Source: Motacilla alba alba (lineage: Eukaryota > Chordata > Aves > Passeriformes > Motacillidae). Taken from it: a stretch of 64,000 nt of DNA. Each line of letters opens with the position of its first letter. Position 1 is the first letter of the stretch. Positions 31,738 to 42,240 of this stretch are shown here, one piece after another. The stretch covers positions 1,163,685 to 1,227,684 of the forward strand of contig NC_052019.1 of the NCBI RefSeq assembly GCF_015832195.1. Direction: 5' to 3'. Made by a program: the position numbers and the translations under genes. The notes beneath the pieces are model-generated. The model did no database searches. It was not told where the DNA came from and saw only the letters and a program-made list of their open reading frames with translations.

Positions 31738-32195
31738 AGCAATGCCAAGTGGAGCTGCTGGAGGGAGCCCAGAGGAGGTCAAGGAAATGCTCCCAGGGCT
31801 GGAGCCCCTCTGCTCTGGAGCCAGGCTGGAGAGCTGGGAATGCTCCCCTGGAGAAGGGAAAATTCCAGGGAATGCTCCGAGTCCCTGCAGGGGCTCCAGG
31901 AGAGCTGCAGAGGGACTGGGGACAAGGGACAGAGGGACAGGAGCCAGGGAATGGCTGCCACTGGGAAAGGGGAGATTGGGCTGGGATCTTGGCAAGGAAT
32001 TGCTGGCTGGGAGGGTGGGCAGGGGCTGGGCTGGAATTCCCAGAGCAGCTGGGGCTGCCCCTGGATCCCTGGCAGCCTGGACATTGGGGTTGGATCCATC
32101 TGGGGTGGTGGGAGGTGTCCCTGCCATGGATTGGTGGCACTGGGTGGCATTTAGGGTCCCTTCCCACCCAGCCCATCCCATGGCTGTGCAGAACC
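31738..32195 (+). mobile_element. CR1 LINE 3' end
   Basis: Forward CR1: GGAGCCCAGAGGAGGTCAAG, TCTGGAGCCAGGCTGGAGAG, GGCAGGGAGCCA-type words, ending TTTAGGGTCCCTTCCCACCC and CCCATCCCATGG. Upstream bases extend further into CR1 than most copies here. Confidence 0.88.
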
Positions 32196-32585
32196 CTCTC
32201 TCTGGTGCTGCTCAGCCCCGTTGGTTGCACTGGAATTTCAGCTGGAGGCCCCTCAGGGAGCACGAGGTTTGCTCTGTAGGGCACAGCCCGGGGAGGTCTC
32301 GTTTAACCTCCTGCTCACGCTTTTAGGCCAGGCTTTTCTTAGGATTTTACCTCAGAAACCTCCGTGGCTGAGGTGGCAGAACCTCTGGGGGTTTTCAGTA
32401 AGAACCAGTCGTGTTTTGTTCCTGCATCTTTGTGATGACTTCCCATGAGGACTGGGGGTTCTTTTGGGAGCCTTTTCCTCTGGGATGCTCCAGCCCCTGC
32501 CCTCGTCACGGGTGTCCCCCTGCCCATCCTTGTCCCACGGGATCCCAGCACTGTCCCACGGCGTCCTTGGCATGGGGTGATTTCA

Positions 32586-32735
32586 CAGAACCATGGAATG
32601 CTTTGGGTGGAAGGGACCTTAAATCCCATCCAGTGCCACCCTGTCCATGGGCAGGGACACCTCCCAGTGTCCCACCTGGCCTGGGACATTCCTGGGGATC
32701 CGGGGGCAGCCCCAGCTGCTCTGGGGGTTCCACGC
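32586..32735 (-). mobile_element. CR1 LINE 3' fragment
   Basis: CAGAACCATGGAATGCTTTG, GGAAGGGACCTTAAATCCCA, CCATGGGCAGGGACACCTCC, GCAGCCCCAGCTGCTCTGGG. Confidence 0.85.
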
Positions 32736-34265
32736 TGGCAGGGGGAACGAGGGACTCATGGCAGGAAGCTTTGGAGTCACCCTGGTGAAGGTGCTGGAGG
32801 TCTCCTGTCCATGCCCTGAGCTTTGTGTGCCGGGCCTCAGACGGGGAGGTCCCCCCTGTGAGATCACGGGCCTGGAATGTGCCTTTATCCCATCCAGGGA
32901 GACTTGGATTAGCCCTTCCACCAGCAGGGACAATAAAATTCCATCCCCCAGGGAGGGATGATGGGGTTTGTGGAGGGTGCACGTGGCCCAGCCCTGGCTC
33001 TGGCTCTTTCCTGGTTTATAGAGAGCTCTGGGGTCTGGGAGTGCTCCCAGGTGTCCCCAGGCACCGGGGCTCAGTCCTGCAGTTCCTGTGGGATCGGGGC
33101 CAAGGGCTGGACACCACTGCAGGCACTCTCTGTCTTTATTCCATGAATCCCGACTTCCTCCTCTCCTGTTGCTCTCCAGGGATTTTCTCTGCAGGGCTCT
33201 GCCCACCTCGGAGTTTTTAGGGTTTAATTTTTCGCTGTGCTTTTATTTTATGTGGAAATAAGGGCAGGATGAGTTTGCTGTTGGCTAATTGAATTATTTC
33301 CCTCATTTTATCAGCTCTTGCCCTATGGAGCCTTAATATCCGTGCTGGGACTCCCCAGTTTGTTCCAAATACCCCAAAGAGCTTTTTGGGAGAGGTTTTC
33401 CCCTCAGAACTCCAGATTTTGGGTGCCGCGTCCTCTCCCCTTTCCCTCCCCGGTACCAAACCCCTCTCTGTGTGATGTGGTTTGTAAATCCCAACGATTT
33501 GCTCTGAGTCAGAGCCTGAGCAGCCACGAGGAAGAGGACAAGGAGCTTTTGTGCCTCGTAAAGCCCTGGGAACAGTTGCTGCTGATAAAATGTTGACAGA
33601 CCCCCTTGCTCGCCGCTCCCCGTGGTGCCACTGCAGGGAAATGTCACCGTGAGCCCAGCTGGGACAGCTTGTGTACAGCTGAGCTTTATCACAAACAAAC
33701 AAAGCTTTGGAAGCCTTCAGTGATTCCCATTTCCCCCCCCAAACTCCCTCCAAGCATTTATTTGCTTTTCTCCCTTTTAAGCTGAATTTACGGCTTCCTG
33801 GCCCCGCCGATTTCTGATTGACTTAAAAAATCATCGTAAAACAAGGCCCCTGTGTAGATGGAGCTGCTGAAATGCCTCCAAGGCGTTGTTTATAGGTCCG
33901 TGTTCCCTCTCTGCCCAGGGAAAGTGAGGCTTTAATGCCTTCCACATTTCCTGGGCTCGGATACGGAGCACTGCGGCCTTTGGAGATGCTTTTTGGGATC
34001 CTGATGAAAAAGTTGGCAGCCAGGGCTGGGATTCTGCCTCTCAAGGTGAGGCTGATGTGTCTGGAAGGCTCAGGAGCGGCTCTGGTGGGAGCTGGAGAGC
34101 TTCCAGAAGGTGCTGCTGGATGAGTTTTGCTCCAGAGGGGGATGCAGGGTGAGACAGGCCAAGTTTTTCCAGGCTGGACAGGCTCCAAGAGCAGGGAAAC
34201 CTCAGAAACATCCCCCGGTCCCACCTTGGCTTACAAAGCCCCGTGGAGCTCCAGCCCTGTCCCAC
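32736..34265. other. Single-copy intron with possible conserved non-coding elements
   Basis: Bases 33225-33320 (TTTTATTTTATGTGGAAATA, TTGGCTAATTGAATTATTTC) and 33770-34000 (GATTGACTTAAAAAATCATC) are AT-richer, unique and motif-dense. The remainder is GC-rich intron. Confidence 0.3.
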
Positions 34266-34860
34266 CATCCCTGCAGGCAGGGAACATGTGGTGGGATGGA
34301 GCTGGAGCAGGGACACCTCAGTCACCTCATCCCTGGACACCTCCAGGTTGTGTCCGTGGCTGAAGTTTGGGATGGAATTCCCATTCCTTGACACTTCCCA
34401 TGCATTCCCAAGGGAATGGGGGTTGAGGCAGGCAGGAACATGTGGTGGGATGGAGCTGGAGCAGGGACACCTCAGTCACCTCATCCCTGGACACCTCCAG
34501 GTTGTGTCCGTGGCTGAAGTTTGGGATGGAATTCCATTCCTGGACACTTCCAGTGAATTCCCAAGGTAATGGGGGCTGAGGCAGGTAGGAACATGTGGTG
34601 GGATGGAGCTGGAGCAGGGACACCTCGGTCACCTCATCCCTGGTGTCCATGGCTGAAGTTTGGGATGGAATTCCATTCCTGGACACTTCTGTTGAATTCC
34701 CAAGGCAATGGGGATTGAGGCAGGCAGGAACATGTGGTGGGATGGAGATGGAGCAGGGACATCTTGGTCACCTGTGGCCCTGGACACCCATGGCTGAAGT
34801 TTGGGATAGAATTCCCGTTCCTGGACACTTCCCATGAATTCCCAAGGCAATGGGGGTTGA
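34266..34860. repeat. ~142-158 bp tandem repeat, four units
   Basis: Each unit contains GGAACATGTGGTGGGATGGA, GCAGGGACACCTCAGTCACC and GCTGAAGTTTGGGATGGAAT. Units start near 34280, 34437, 34589 and 34728; later units are shortened by loss of the GACACCTCCAGG segment. Confidence 0.92.
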
Positions 34861-35260
34861 AGGAAGGTTCAGCCATCTCCCCAGAGCTCACCAGTGCCTT
34901 ATCCACCTCTTCCATGATCACCCCTCTGTTTTTTATTTAGTTATCCTCCTGCAGCCAGCTGGAATGGGTTTAGGGGGCACAGCTGGTGTCCCTTTGTCCT
35001 TTCTCCTGCCCCATTCCCCCTGGGAGAGGCTCCCCAGGGAGTCCTGGCCTTGAGGGCCACCTCAGCGTTCTCCATGCTCTGGGACACCAGTGCTGGATCC
35101 ACCTGGCAGCTGCTGGGCTCCCCTGGGGTTTTTCCCACCCCGTGGAACGTTCAGGCACTGATCACGTTTATCAGTGCAGGAGTCGCTGCAGATTTTGCCC
35201 TCCTAAAAGTTTTTTTCCATCCTCTTCCCTGTGGGGTTTCACCCCCAGATTGGGGTGACC
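34861..35260. other. Intronic single-copy sequence
   Basis: Non-coding intron between the tandem repeat and the LTR. No features seen. Confidence 0.4.
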
Positions 35261-35261
35261 C

Positions 35262-35790
35262 CGAAAGATGGAAAAGTCTCTCCTCCAACCCGTGCCTTCA
35301 AAGAAAGACTCAGCAGTCCTCTGCTGTCCGGTCTCAAGGTTGTTTATTGTTGGTTATCTAAAGATTCTCCTCCTGAGCTGCTGTCCCCGTTCAGCAGGTC
35401 AGACAGAGGCACACTGCCCTCCCAGGGGCTGGGGCCATCTTTCATATCACACATTCCGTGTTACATGTTTATACCTTTTCCCCAATACCTACTATCTGTA
35501 TTGAATGGTGACTTTCTACTCCAAACCAATCTGGGAGTGCCAACATCACCAAAGACATGGAGGCTAGGAAGGACAAAGAAGAAGGACAGGGCACACCCAA
35601 ATCCCTCCATCTCAGAACCCCTGACCCCCATGGACAAAACTTGGACCCCTGCGTGCAAGGCTTAAACCCCCCTGTACAGCACTCAGAAATCCTTCCTTTC
35701 ACTTCCTGACTGCTTCTACTACAATATCTAAACTTTTGTGTGTGGCTTGTAATTCTTCATACAGAGTTAGTAACTTGCTCCACGGGCTAA
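35262..35790 (-). mobile_element. Solo LTR of an ERV-like element
   Basis: Read on the minus strand it shows U3, a TATA-like GGTATAAACATGTAAC (35461-35476), then about 125 bp downstream AACCAACAATAAACAACC with AATAAA (35339-35356), then a U5-like tail ending near TTCGGGGTCACC. TATA-to-AATAAA spacing and order fit an LTR. No second LTR or internal region was seen. Family from memory: passerine ERV. Confidence 0.6.
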
Positions 35791-36059
35791 GATCCAAACC
35801 CCACGTGTGTCCTTGGCTGCTGCCAGGGTCTCAGAGCCCCCTGCCAGTGGCTCGGGCCACCCAGGGCACCCAGAGGGATGTCCTGGATTCCGACACTTCC
35901 CGTTGTTGGGGCTGTGGGGTGAGCACAGGCTGCTCCTGCAGGGGACACACGGTGGACATGGACATTCAGGGACACGGGTTTGGGACAAAGCGGAAGCAGC
36001 TGCTCGCTTTGGCTCCAGAACTGCTCAGTGTCTGGTTTTTGGTGTGGAAAATGGAGTTT

Positions 36060-36237
36060 TCCTGTCCTGTCTCACCTGCTGGTTCTTTGTGGGGTGATTT
36101 GGTGGAAATCTGTCACTTGTGAGTCCCAGCTCAGCCTTGGAGCATCCAGAGCAGGATGGGACAGGGGAGGAGTCCCACGGCTCCTTTTCCCTCCTGGCAT
36201 CCACCTGAACCTGCAGGAAACCCCTTGGAACTGCAGG
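36060..36237. repeat. Duplicated block A, left part
   Basis: GGTGATTTGGTGGAAATCTG through CTGAACCTGCAGGAAACCCC matches 38735-38890. The block is split here by the insertion at 36246-36821 and resumes at 36822. Confidence 0.88.
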
Positions 36238-36245
36238 AATCCCTT

Positions 36246-36821
36246 GTTGAATTTTTTTTGTTGTTTTTTGTTGTTTTTTTTTTTTTTTTTTCTATTAAGG
36301 TTGGGATTGAAAGTGTTAGAGATGGCATTTTGTGTTTGGATTTGGATGTTTATTGTCTTTTATTTATATTATGGTCTTATAAGTTGTGAGTTTTACAGTG
36401 TTTTACCAATAAGTTATAAGATGACTCTGTTTTTATTTTGATAAGGTCTTTTCAGGAAAAACTATTTAATTAAGACATGATTCTTACATTATTTTTATTT
36501 TTTAACTTAATTAATTATTTATGTGTCATAATGTGGACTTCCTGGTCTAATTAAAAAATGTTACTTAGAACTTGTGAAGAAGAAGGGCTAGCTTCTGCTC
36601 TCAAACTTTCATCTTATATATATTACTGTATTTTAAAACTTTAAGTTTTTTACCAGGTGATCTTACACACTTCTTTTCAAACTATACACTCATCATTCCT
36701 GTGTTATCCATTAATTGGGGAAGTTTTCTTTATGCTTCTTTATGCTTTTCGGGGTGTTCTCTTGAGGGTCTGTGCCTTTTGACACAAAAAGTCTGAAATT
36801 CTGAGCATCTGGGCTTCCAGC
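36246..36821 (-). mobile_element. Unclassified ~576 bp insertion with target duplication, copy 2
   Basis: Flanked by AATCCCTT at 36238-36245 and 36822-36829; the homologous uninterrupted site near 38890 has a single AATCCCTT. The + strand begins with a T-rich tract (36252-36291), i.e. a poly(A)-like tail on the minus strand, and ACAATAAACATCC lies upstream of that tail. It shares its body with 9690-10265. It could be a retroposed transcript or a variant LTR. Confidence 0.65.
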
Positions 36822-36966
36822 AATCCCTTTTGCCTGCTTTTCCTGGAGCGGGAGAGTGAGGGAGCTGCTGTGAGGGATCAGCTTGGATCATTGTGCTCCT
36901 GGTCAAGAAATTTGGGATTTTCTTTGGTCCTGATGCCCCAGTAACTCCTTGTTTGCATCCTAAAGG
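36822..36966. repeat. Duplicated block A, right part
   Basis: Continues block A after the insertion: AATCCCTTTTGCCTGCTTTTC to TTGTTTGCATCCTAAA, matching 38892-39046. Confidence 0.88.
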
Positions 36967-37306
36967 AGGTGGCAGTAATCAATTCTGGCTTTAGGGCATA
37001 ACTTGGTCCAGACTCTGTTTTTGCTGTCCCAGGCTGGCTTTAGGAAAGCTGGAGGAGGATTCTTTATAGGCTGAGTGTGTCTCGAGTGTGGAAAGGTGAA
37101 TAAAATCCATTTGCAGGGTGAGCAGGCCCTCAGCAGGCTGGGCTTTGTAGGGGAATCTCCTTCACAGGGGGGTCCAGGCTCTGCTGCCGGTGCCTCTGCT
37201 TTCCCTCCAGCCCTTCCTGCATCGTCAGGAGCAGAAGATTAAAAATAAAAAAGAGCAACTTCCCTCAGGTTCCTTCAAGGGCAACGATTTCTTCAGCTAA
37301 CCAGAG
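36967..37306. other. Intronic single-copy sequence
   Basis: No repeat or coding feature seen. Confidence 0.4.
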
Positions 37307-37418
37307 AACCGTGGAGTGCTTTGGGTTGGAAGGGACCTCAAAGCTCATCCAGTGCAGGGACAGCTCCCATGGCCCAGGGTGCTCCAAGCCCCAATGTCCA
37401 ACCTGGCCTTGGATTGTG
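37307..37418 (-). mobile_element. CR1 LINE 3' fragment
   Basis: CCGTGGAGTGCTTTGGGTTG, GGAAGGGACCTCAAAGCTCA, GTCCAACCTGGCCTTGGATT. It passes directly into the short minisatellite. Confidence 0.8.
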
Positions 37419-37572
37419 GCTTGGGATTCCAGGTGGGGCTTGGGATTCCAGGTGGGGCTTGGGATTCCAGGTGGGGCTTGGGATTCCAGGTGGGGCTTGG
37501 GATTCCAGTTGGTTTGGGATTCCAGTTGGTTTGGGATTCCAGTTGGTTGGGATTCCAGTTGGTTGGGATTCC
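37419..37572. repeat. 17-19 bp minisatellite, two sub-blocks
   Basis: Five units of CTTGGGATTCCAGGTGGGG followed by about four units of TTTGGGATTCCAGTTGG or TTGGGATTCCAGTTGG. It begins at the CR1 boundary. Confidence 0.94.
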
Positions 37573-37924
37573 ACAGACACAGAAATAAAGGCAGGAAAGA
37601 GACAGAAATAAAAGGAGGAGAGACACAGAAATGCCCTTCTTGACGAGAGCTCCTCTCCCACCCTCTGGGTGTCCTGCCACGGCCAAGGAGGTGACATCCA
37701 GCAGATCCCAGGGCTGTCCTGGCCTGTCATGCCGCTGATTCCCATGGCAGAGGCTTTACGAGGATTGAAGTTGGCATTTGTTGACTGTTCTTATCTGTCA
37801 GGCTCCACTCGCTGTGATGTCGCTCCAAAGCGGCGCGGGCAGCTCGTAAATCTGAATTATCCCCCACTGCTCTGGGGCTGGGGGCATGTTTATTTATTTT
37901 ATTTATTAATTTTATTGAATTAAT
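37573..37924. other. Single-copy intron, possible conserved element
   Basis: Bases 37750-37900 contain GAAGTTGGCATTTGTTGACT and GCAGCTCGTAAATCTGAATT, unique and less GC-rich than the surroundings. The tail is a TTTATTTATTTTATT stretch. Confidence 0.25.
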
Positions 37925-38120
37925 TCATTTTACACCATCCCATGGCCGTTCCTGAGGTGGTTTCTCCTTCCCTCCTGATGTCTGTGGGAATCCAGCTCCT
38001 TTTCCTGTTGTTTTTCCAGTCTCATCCAGGAGCTTTGCTCTTCCCTTGGCTCCGGTCACTCTGGATATTGCAGAATGAGAGGAAAGGAAAAAGGGAAGGG
38101 AGAGGAAAGGAGCTGGTGAT
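37925..38120. repeat. Duplicated block B, copy 1
   Basis: TTTTACACCATCCCATGGCC, TGATGTCTGTGGGAATCCAG and CTCATCCAGGAGCTTTGCTC match 39779-39990 at roughly 90% by eye. Confidence 0.88.
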
Positions 38121-38346
38121 GTTGGTGCTGGAGAGGCTCTCAGGCAGATTCCATGGGTGCATCCAGGGATTCCTGTGTGGATCCCAGCTCCTTCTCCATA
38201 GTGAGTTTCTTAGTGTGGCACAGATTTTTAAAATGTATCTATATAAAAATAAATGTATTTTTATATATGTATGTACAATGGCATGGAGGGACAGGACACA
38301 GGGAATGGTTTAAACCGAGGGAAAATAGGATTAGAAGGGGTTTTGT

Positions 38347-38560
38347 GGAGGAATTGCTGGCTGGGAGGGTGGGCAGGGGCTGGGCTGGAATTCCCAGAGC
38401 AGCTGGGGCTGCCCCTGGATCCCTGGCAGTGCCCAAGGCCAGGCTGGACACTGGGGCTTGGATTCACCTGGGACAGTGGGAGGTGTCCCTGCCCATAGCA
38501 AGGGGATGAACAGGATGATCCTTAAGGTCCTTGCCACTCAAACCATTCCATGATTTTTGT
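38347..38560 (+). mobile_element. CR1 LINE 3' end
   Basis: GGAATTGCTGGCTGGGAGGG, CCCTGGCAGTGCCCAAGGCC, GATGATCCTTAAGGTCCTTG, ending AAACCATTCCATGAT. Confidence 0.88.
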
Positions 38561-38734
38561 CAAGTTTCAAGAAATGTCCCTTCTGCTAAAAAAAATTAGT
38601 ACATTTTAGCTGGTGGCCACTTTGTGGTGCAAAAGAACAAAAATCTGGTGTAGGGGTAAATCTGGGACTGAAACTGAGGTGTAGGAAATGCAGCATCAGC
38701 TGTTGGGGGGAATTTGGGATAATTCCCTTTGGAG

Positions 38735-39046
38735 TGTCAGGTTTGGGGTGATTTGGTGGAAATCTGTCAGTTGTGTGTCCCAGCTCAGCCTTGGAGCATC
38801 CAGAGCAGGGATGGGACACGTGAGAGTCCCACAGCTCCTTTTCCCTCCTGGCATCCACCTGAACCTGCAGGAAACCCCTTGGAACTGCAGAAATCCCTTT
38901 TTGCCTGATTTTCCTGGAGCAGGAGTGTGAGGGAACTGCTGTGGCCATGAGGAGGCAGCCTGGATCATTGGGCTCCTCGTCAAGAAATTTGGGATTTTCT
39001 TTGGTCCTGATACCCCAATAACTCCTCCTTGTTTGCATTCTAAATC
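38735..39046. repeat. Duplicated block A, uninterrupted copy
   Basis: Intact counterpart of 36060-36237 plus 36822-36966. It contains GAAATCCCTTTTTGCCTGAT at the position where the other copy carries the insertion, so it serves as the empty site. Confidence 0.88.
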
Positions 39047-39778
39047 CCTCTTCTAGGAATTCCAGCTGAACAGGTCAGGTTTGTGCACAGGAACAGGAAA
39101 ATTTCCCAAATCTGAGCTGGAGGAGCCTGGCCGAGCTCCGAGGCCTTGGCACCGGGGCTGGGATTTGGGGTCATTCCCATGGGAGGTGCTTTGACCTCAT
39201 TCCTGTGCTGAAAAAGAGGGATTTGATCATCACCAAACAACTCTGATCCTCGGCGCACTTAGGGTGTGAAAAATCAGATTTCACCCAGGGTTTTCCTTTC
39301 TCTTGGGGTTGAATTGCAGGGAAGGGGCTGTGGGGAAGTTGGGGCGTGGGGTTTTTGGGAAGGGGTTGGAAAGGCACCTCGGGGTTGCCACTGTGCATTA
39401 TTAATTTGGTGTGTGCACGCTCTGGGGTTTCAAGGGCAGGCTCCCACTTCCAGCGCGTTCATTGTGGCTTTCCCAGAGTTTTCCCAGGGTTTGACAGGCT
39501 GATCCAAGGCTTTAGCTCTTGGAAACCACTTCAGTGGGGCCTGGGAGCCACGGAGATTATCCAAGCTGGAGCAATCAATCCCTTATGTCCCGAACCGCTG
39601 GAGATCAGGGCTGAACTTCCCTTCGCTGACTCCTCAGACTGAATCAACTCTTTTTTTGGAAAAACCAAATTTTAAATCATTCCTCCTCTTGAGTTACGGG
39701 CAGAGCGAGGGGGGCTGGGACTGGGAGACCTCGAGTTGGAGGCAAACGCGGGCTTTGTGTCGGAGCCAGGATTTGTTT
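39047..39778. other. Intronic single-copy sequence
   Basis: Lies between blocks A' and B'. It shows no clear match to the corresponding interval 36967-37924. Confidence 0.4.
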
Positions 39779-39990
39779 TATTTTACACCATCCCGTGGCC
39801 GCTCCTGAGGTGGTTTCTCCTTCCCTCCTGATGTCTGTGGGAATCCAGCTCCTTTTCTGTTGTTTTTCCAGTCTCATCCAGGAGCTTTGCTCTTCCCTTG
39901 GCTCCTGTCACTCTGGATGTTGCCAAATGAGGGAGCAGCCATGAAGGGAAAAAGGGGAAAGGGAAGGAAAGGAGCTGATGGTGTGAAAAT
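39779..39990. repeat. Duplicated block B, copy 2
   Basis: TTTTACACCATCCCGTGGCC and downstream match block B copy 1, diverging after the GGGAAGG-rich purine tract. Confidence 0.88.
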
Positions 39991-40204
39991 CATACAAAGT
40001 CTAGGTGGGAGAAGGGGAGGGCAGGTCCTGCTGGGGGCTCAGCACTTCCAGGGAATGAGCAAGGGAAGCAGGAAAGGCAGGAGTGTGTCCTGGGGGAATC
40101 CTCTGCTGCGGGGCGCAGGACAGGGGGCTCTGCTGTCCCTCGTGTGGCCATCCCACGGGATTTGGCCACATTTGGGTCCTTGGGAGGCTGAATTCCAAGG
40201 GATC

Positions 40205-40425
40205 GGTAGGGAGGGGTTGGGTTTGAGCAGGAATTGCTCTGCTGGAAGAGTGGTGAAGCTCTGGAGCAGCTCCTCATGGTGGGGTGGAGGCACCATCCCT
40301 GGAAGAGTTCAGGGACAAGTGGACATGGCACTTTGGGATAGGGTTGAGTGGGAACAGGGTGTTTGGACAAAACTTGGGATTGATGATCTCAGAGGGCTTT
40401 CCCAACCTTTCTGATCCTGTGGGAA
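40205..40425 (+). mobile_element. CR1-like LINE fragment
   Basis: CACCATCCCTGGAAGAGTTC, AGTGGACATGGCACTTTGGG, GATGATCTCAGAGGGCTTTC then CCAACCTTTCTGATCC: the CR1 3' phrase of a second subfamily. Confidence 0.7.
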
Positions 40426-41631
40426 GCCCAGGGGAGCCTTTGGAAAGCTGTAGCTGAAGGAAATGAAGGAATAAGTTTGTTCTCAGCTGCTGGGGAGCTG
40501 TGGGATTTCCGGGCCTGCACTGCTGGGGCTTGTCCTGCCTGGACACCAAAATCCAGGAGTCAGGAGCCTCCAATCCTTCGGAAACTCCCTCAGCAGCTCC
40601 GATGGTCCCAAATCCCTCATTTATTTCCTTCCCATCCCCGTGAACTGCATTAGAGCCTGCCTGAGGTGTGAGGTTTCACGTCCCTTCCAGGTTCCCTCGC
40701 CTTCCCCATCCCTGTGATCTCCGGAGGTGTCGCTCATCCTTTCCAGCTTTTTTTTGGGAAGAATGGAGCACTTTCTCATTTGGATGAAAAAAAAGCTTTA
40801 TAGGGTTGTTTTTATACAAAAAGTCTCCAGTTGGGGTTGGTGATCAGTGAGGGGCAGCCTTTTGTAGTGCCTGGGTAAATCTGTTCCAGCGCCACGAGCA
40901 GACGGGTGTTTACATTAGTGTGTTAATTCCTTATATTTGGGGAGTTCTGATCCATGGAAAAACAAAGTAATGAAAGGGTTTTTTTATTCTTTTTTCCCCC
41001 CCCTTCTTTCTCTCTCTCCATAAATTAGAAACATTCACTTTCAGAGGAAAAAAAATTTTTTTTGTGAAGTTAAAGGCAAAATTATGGCATTTATTATCTT
41101 GAATTTCCATGACTGGTTAATTTTGCCTGTGTGTGGGTGGCTAAATAATCCTTCTGTTTCCGAAATCTTCCCGAGGAATTCTTTGTTAGTGCAGCGAGAC
41201 AGACGCCCACTGTGGAGAGTTGAAATGGTCAAATCCCAAATCCCATCCCGGTGCCGGGCGGGCGCCGGGGATGGCGGATCTGCAGAGGGGCTGAAGGGAT
41301 TCCTCGCTTCCACAGGGTAATCCCTGTGCTGCCCACATTGGGGAATTCCTAGTGGGGAAGGGGCAGGGATGGAACGTCGGTGGGGCTGAGGCTTCTGCTC
41401 GTGCAGAGATGGCTCTGGAGCATCTTCCCTGGAGGTTTGGTGAGGGAACACCTGAGGGAATGCAGAGGAGCCTCCTGCCAATCCATGGAAGGGGATTTGG
41501 GACAATGTCTGGGTTTCTGCAAATCAAGTTGCTCCTATTTACCGCCTTCATCCCTCTCTCCTGGTGTAGCTTCTCACTCTGAAGTCTTTCAGAGCCCTCA
41601 GGAGCTGCTTTGCTCTTTGCCCATCTGTGGT
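40426..41631. other. Intronic single-copy sequence
   Basis: Contains AT-richer stretches near 40760-41100 with an A8/T-run cluster at 40780-41065. No coding exon recognised. Confidence 0.4.
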
Positions 41632-42240
41632 CATGGAATCATGGAATGGGTTGGAAGGGAAGGGACCCTTAATCCCAATCCAGTGCCACCCCATGCACAG
41701 GCAGGGACACCTCCCACTATCCAAGGTGGATCCAGCCTGGTCTGGGGCACTGCCAGGGATCCAGGGGCAGCCCCAGCTGCTCTGGGAATTCCAGCCCAGC
41801 CCCTGCCCACCCTCCCAGCCAGCAATTCCTTGCCAAGATCCCAGCCCAATCTCCCCTTTCCCAGTGGCAGCCATTCCCTGCCTCCTGTCCCTCTGTCCCT
41901 TGTCCCCAGTCCCTCTGCAGCTCTCCTGGAGCCCCTGCAGGCCCTGCCAGGGGCTCTGAGCTCTGCCTGGAGCCTTCCCTTCTCCAGGGGAGCATTCCCA
42001 GCTCTCCAGCCTGGCTCCAGAGCAGAGGGGCTCCAGCCCTGCAGCAGCTCCGGGGCCTCCTCTGGGCTCTCTCCAGCAGCTCCCCGTGCTCCTGCTGCTG
42101 GCCCCAGGGCTGGGGCAGCTCTGCCCGTGGGCTCTCACCTGAGGGGCACAGGGACACCATTCCCACCTTTCCTCTGCCATCACCCAGGGCTGAGCAGGGG
42201 GGTCTGGGCTGGGCCATTCCAGCCTCATCCCAACACCCCA
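41632..42240 (-). mobile_element. Long CR1 LINE 3' fragment, twin of the 60.6-61.2 kb copy
   Basis: Starts CATGGAATCATGGAATGGGT and extends over 600 bp through CTGCAGGCCCTGCCAGGGGC, GGAGCATTCCCAGCTCTCCA and GGGGCACAGGGACACCATTC. From about 41900 to 42234 it appears identical to 60895-61229. Confidence 0.92.
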
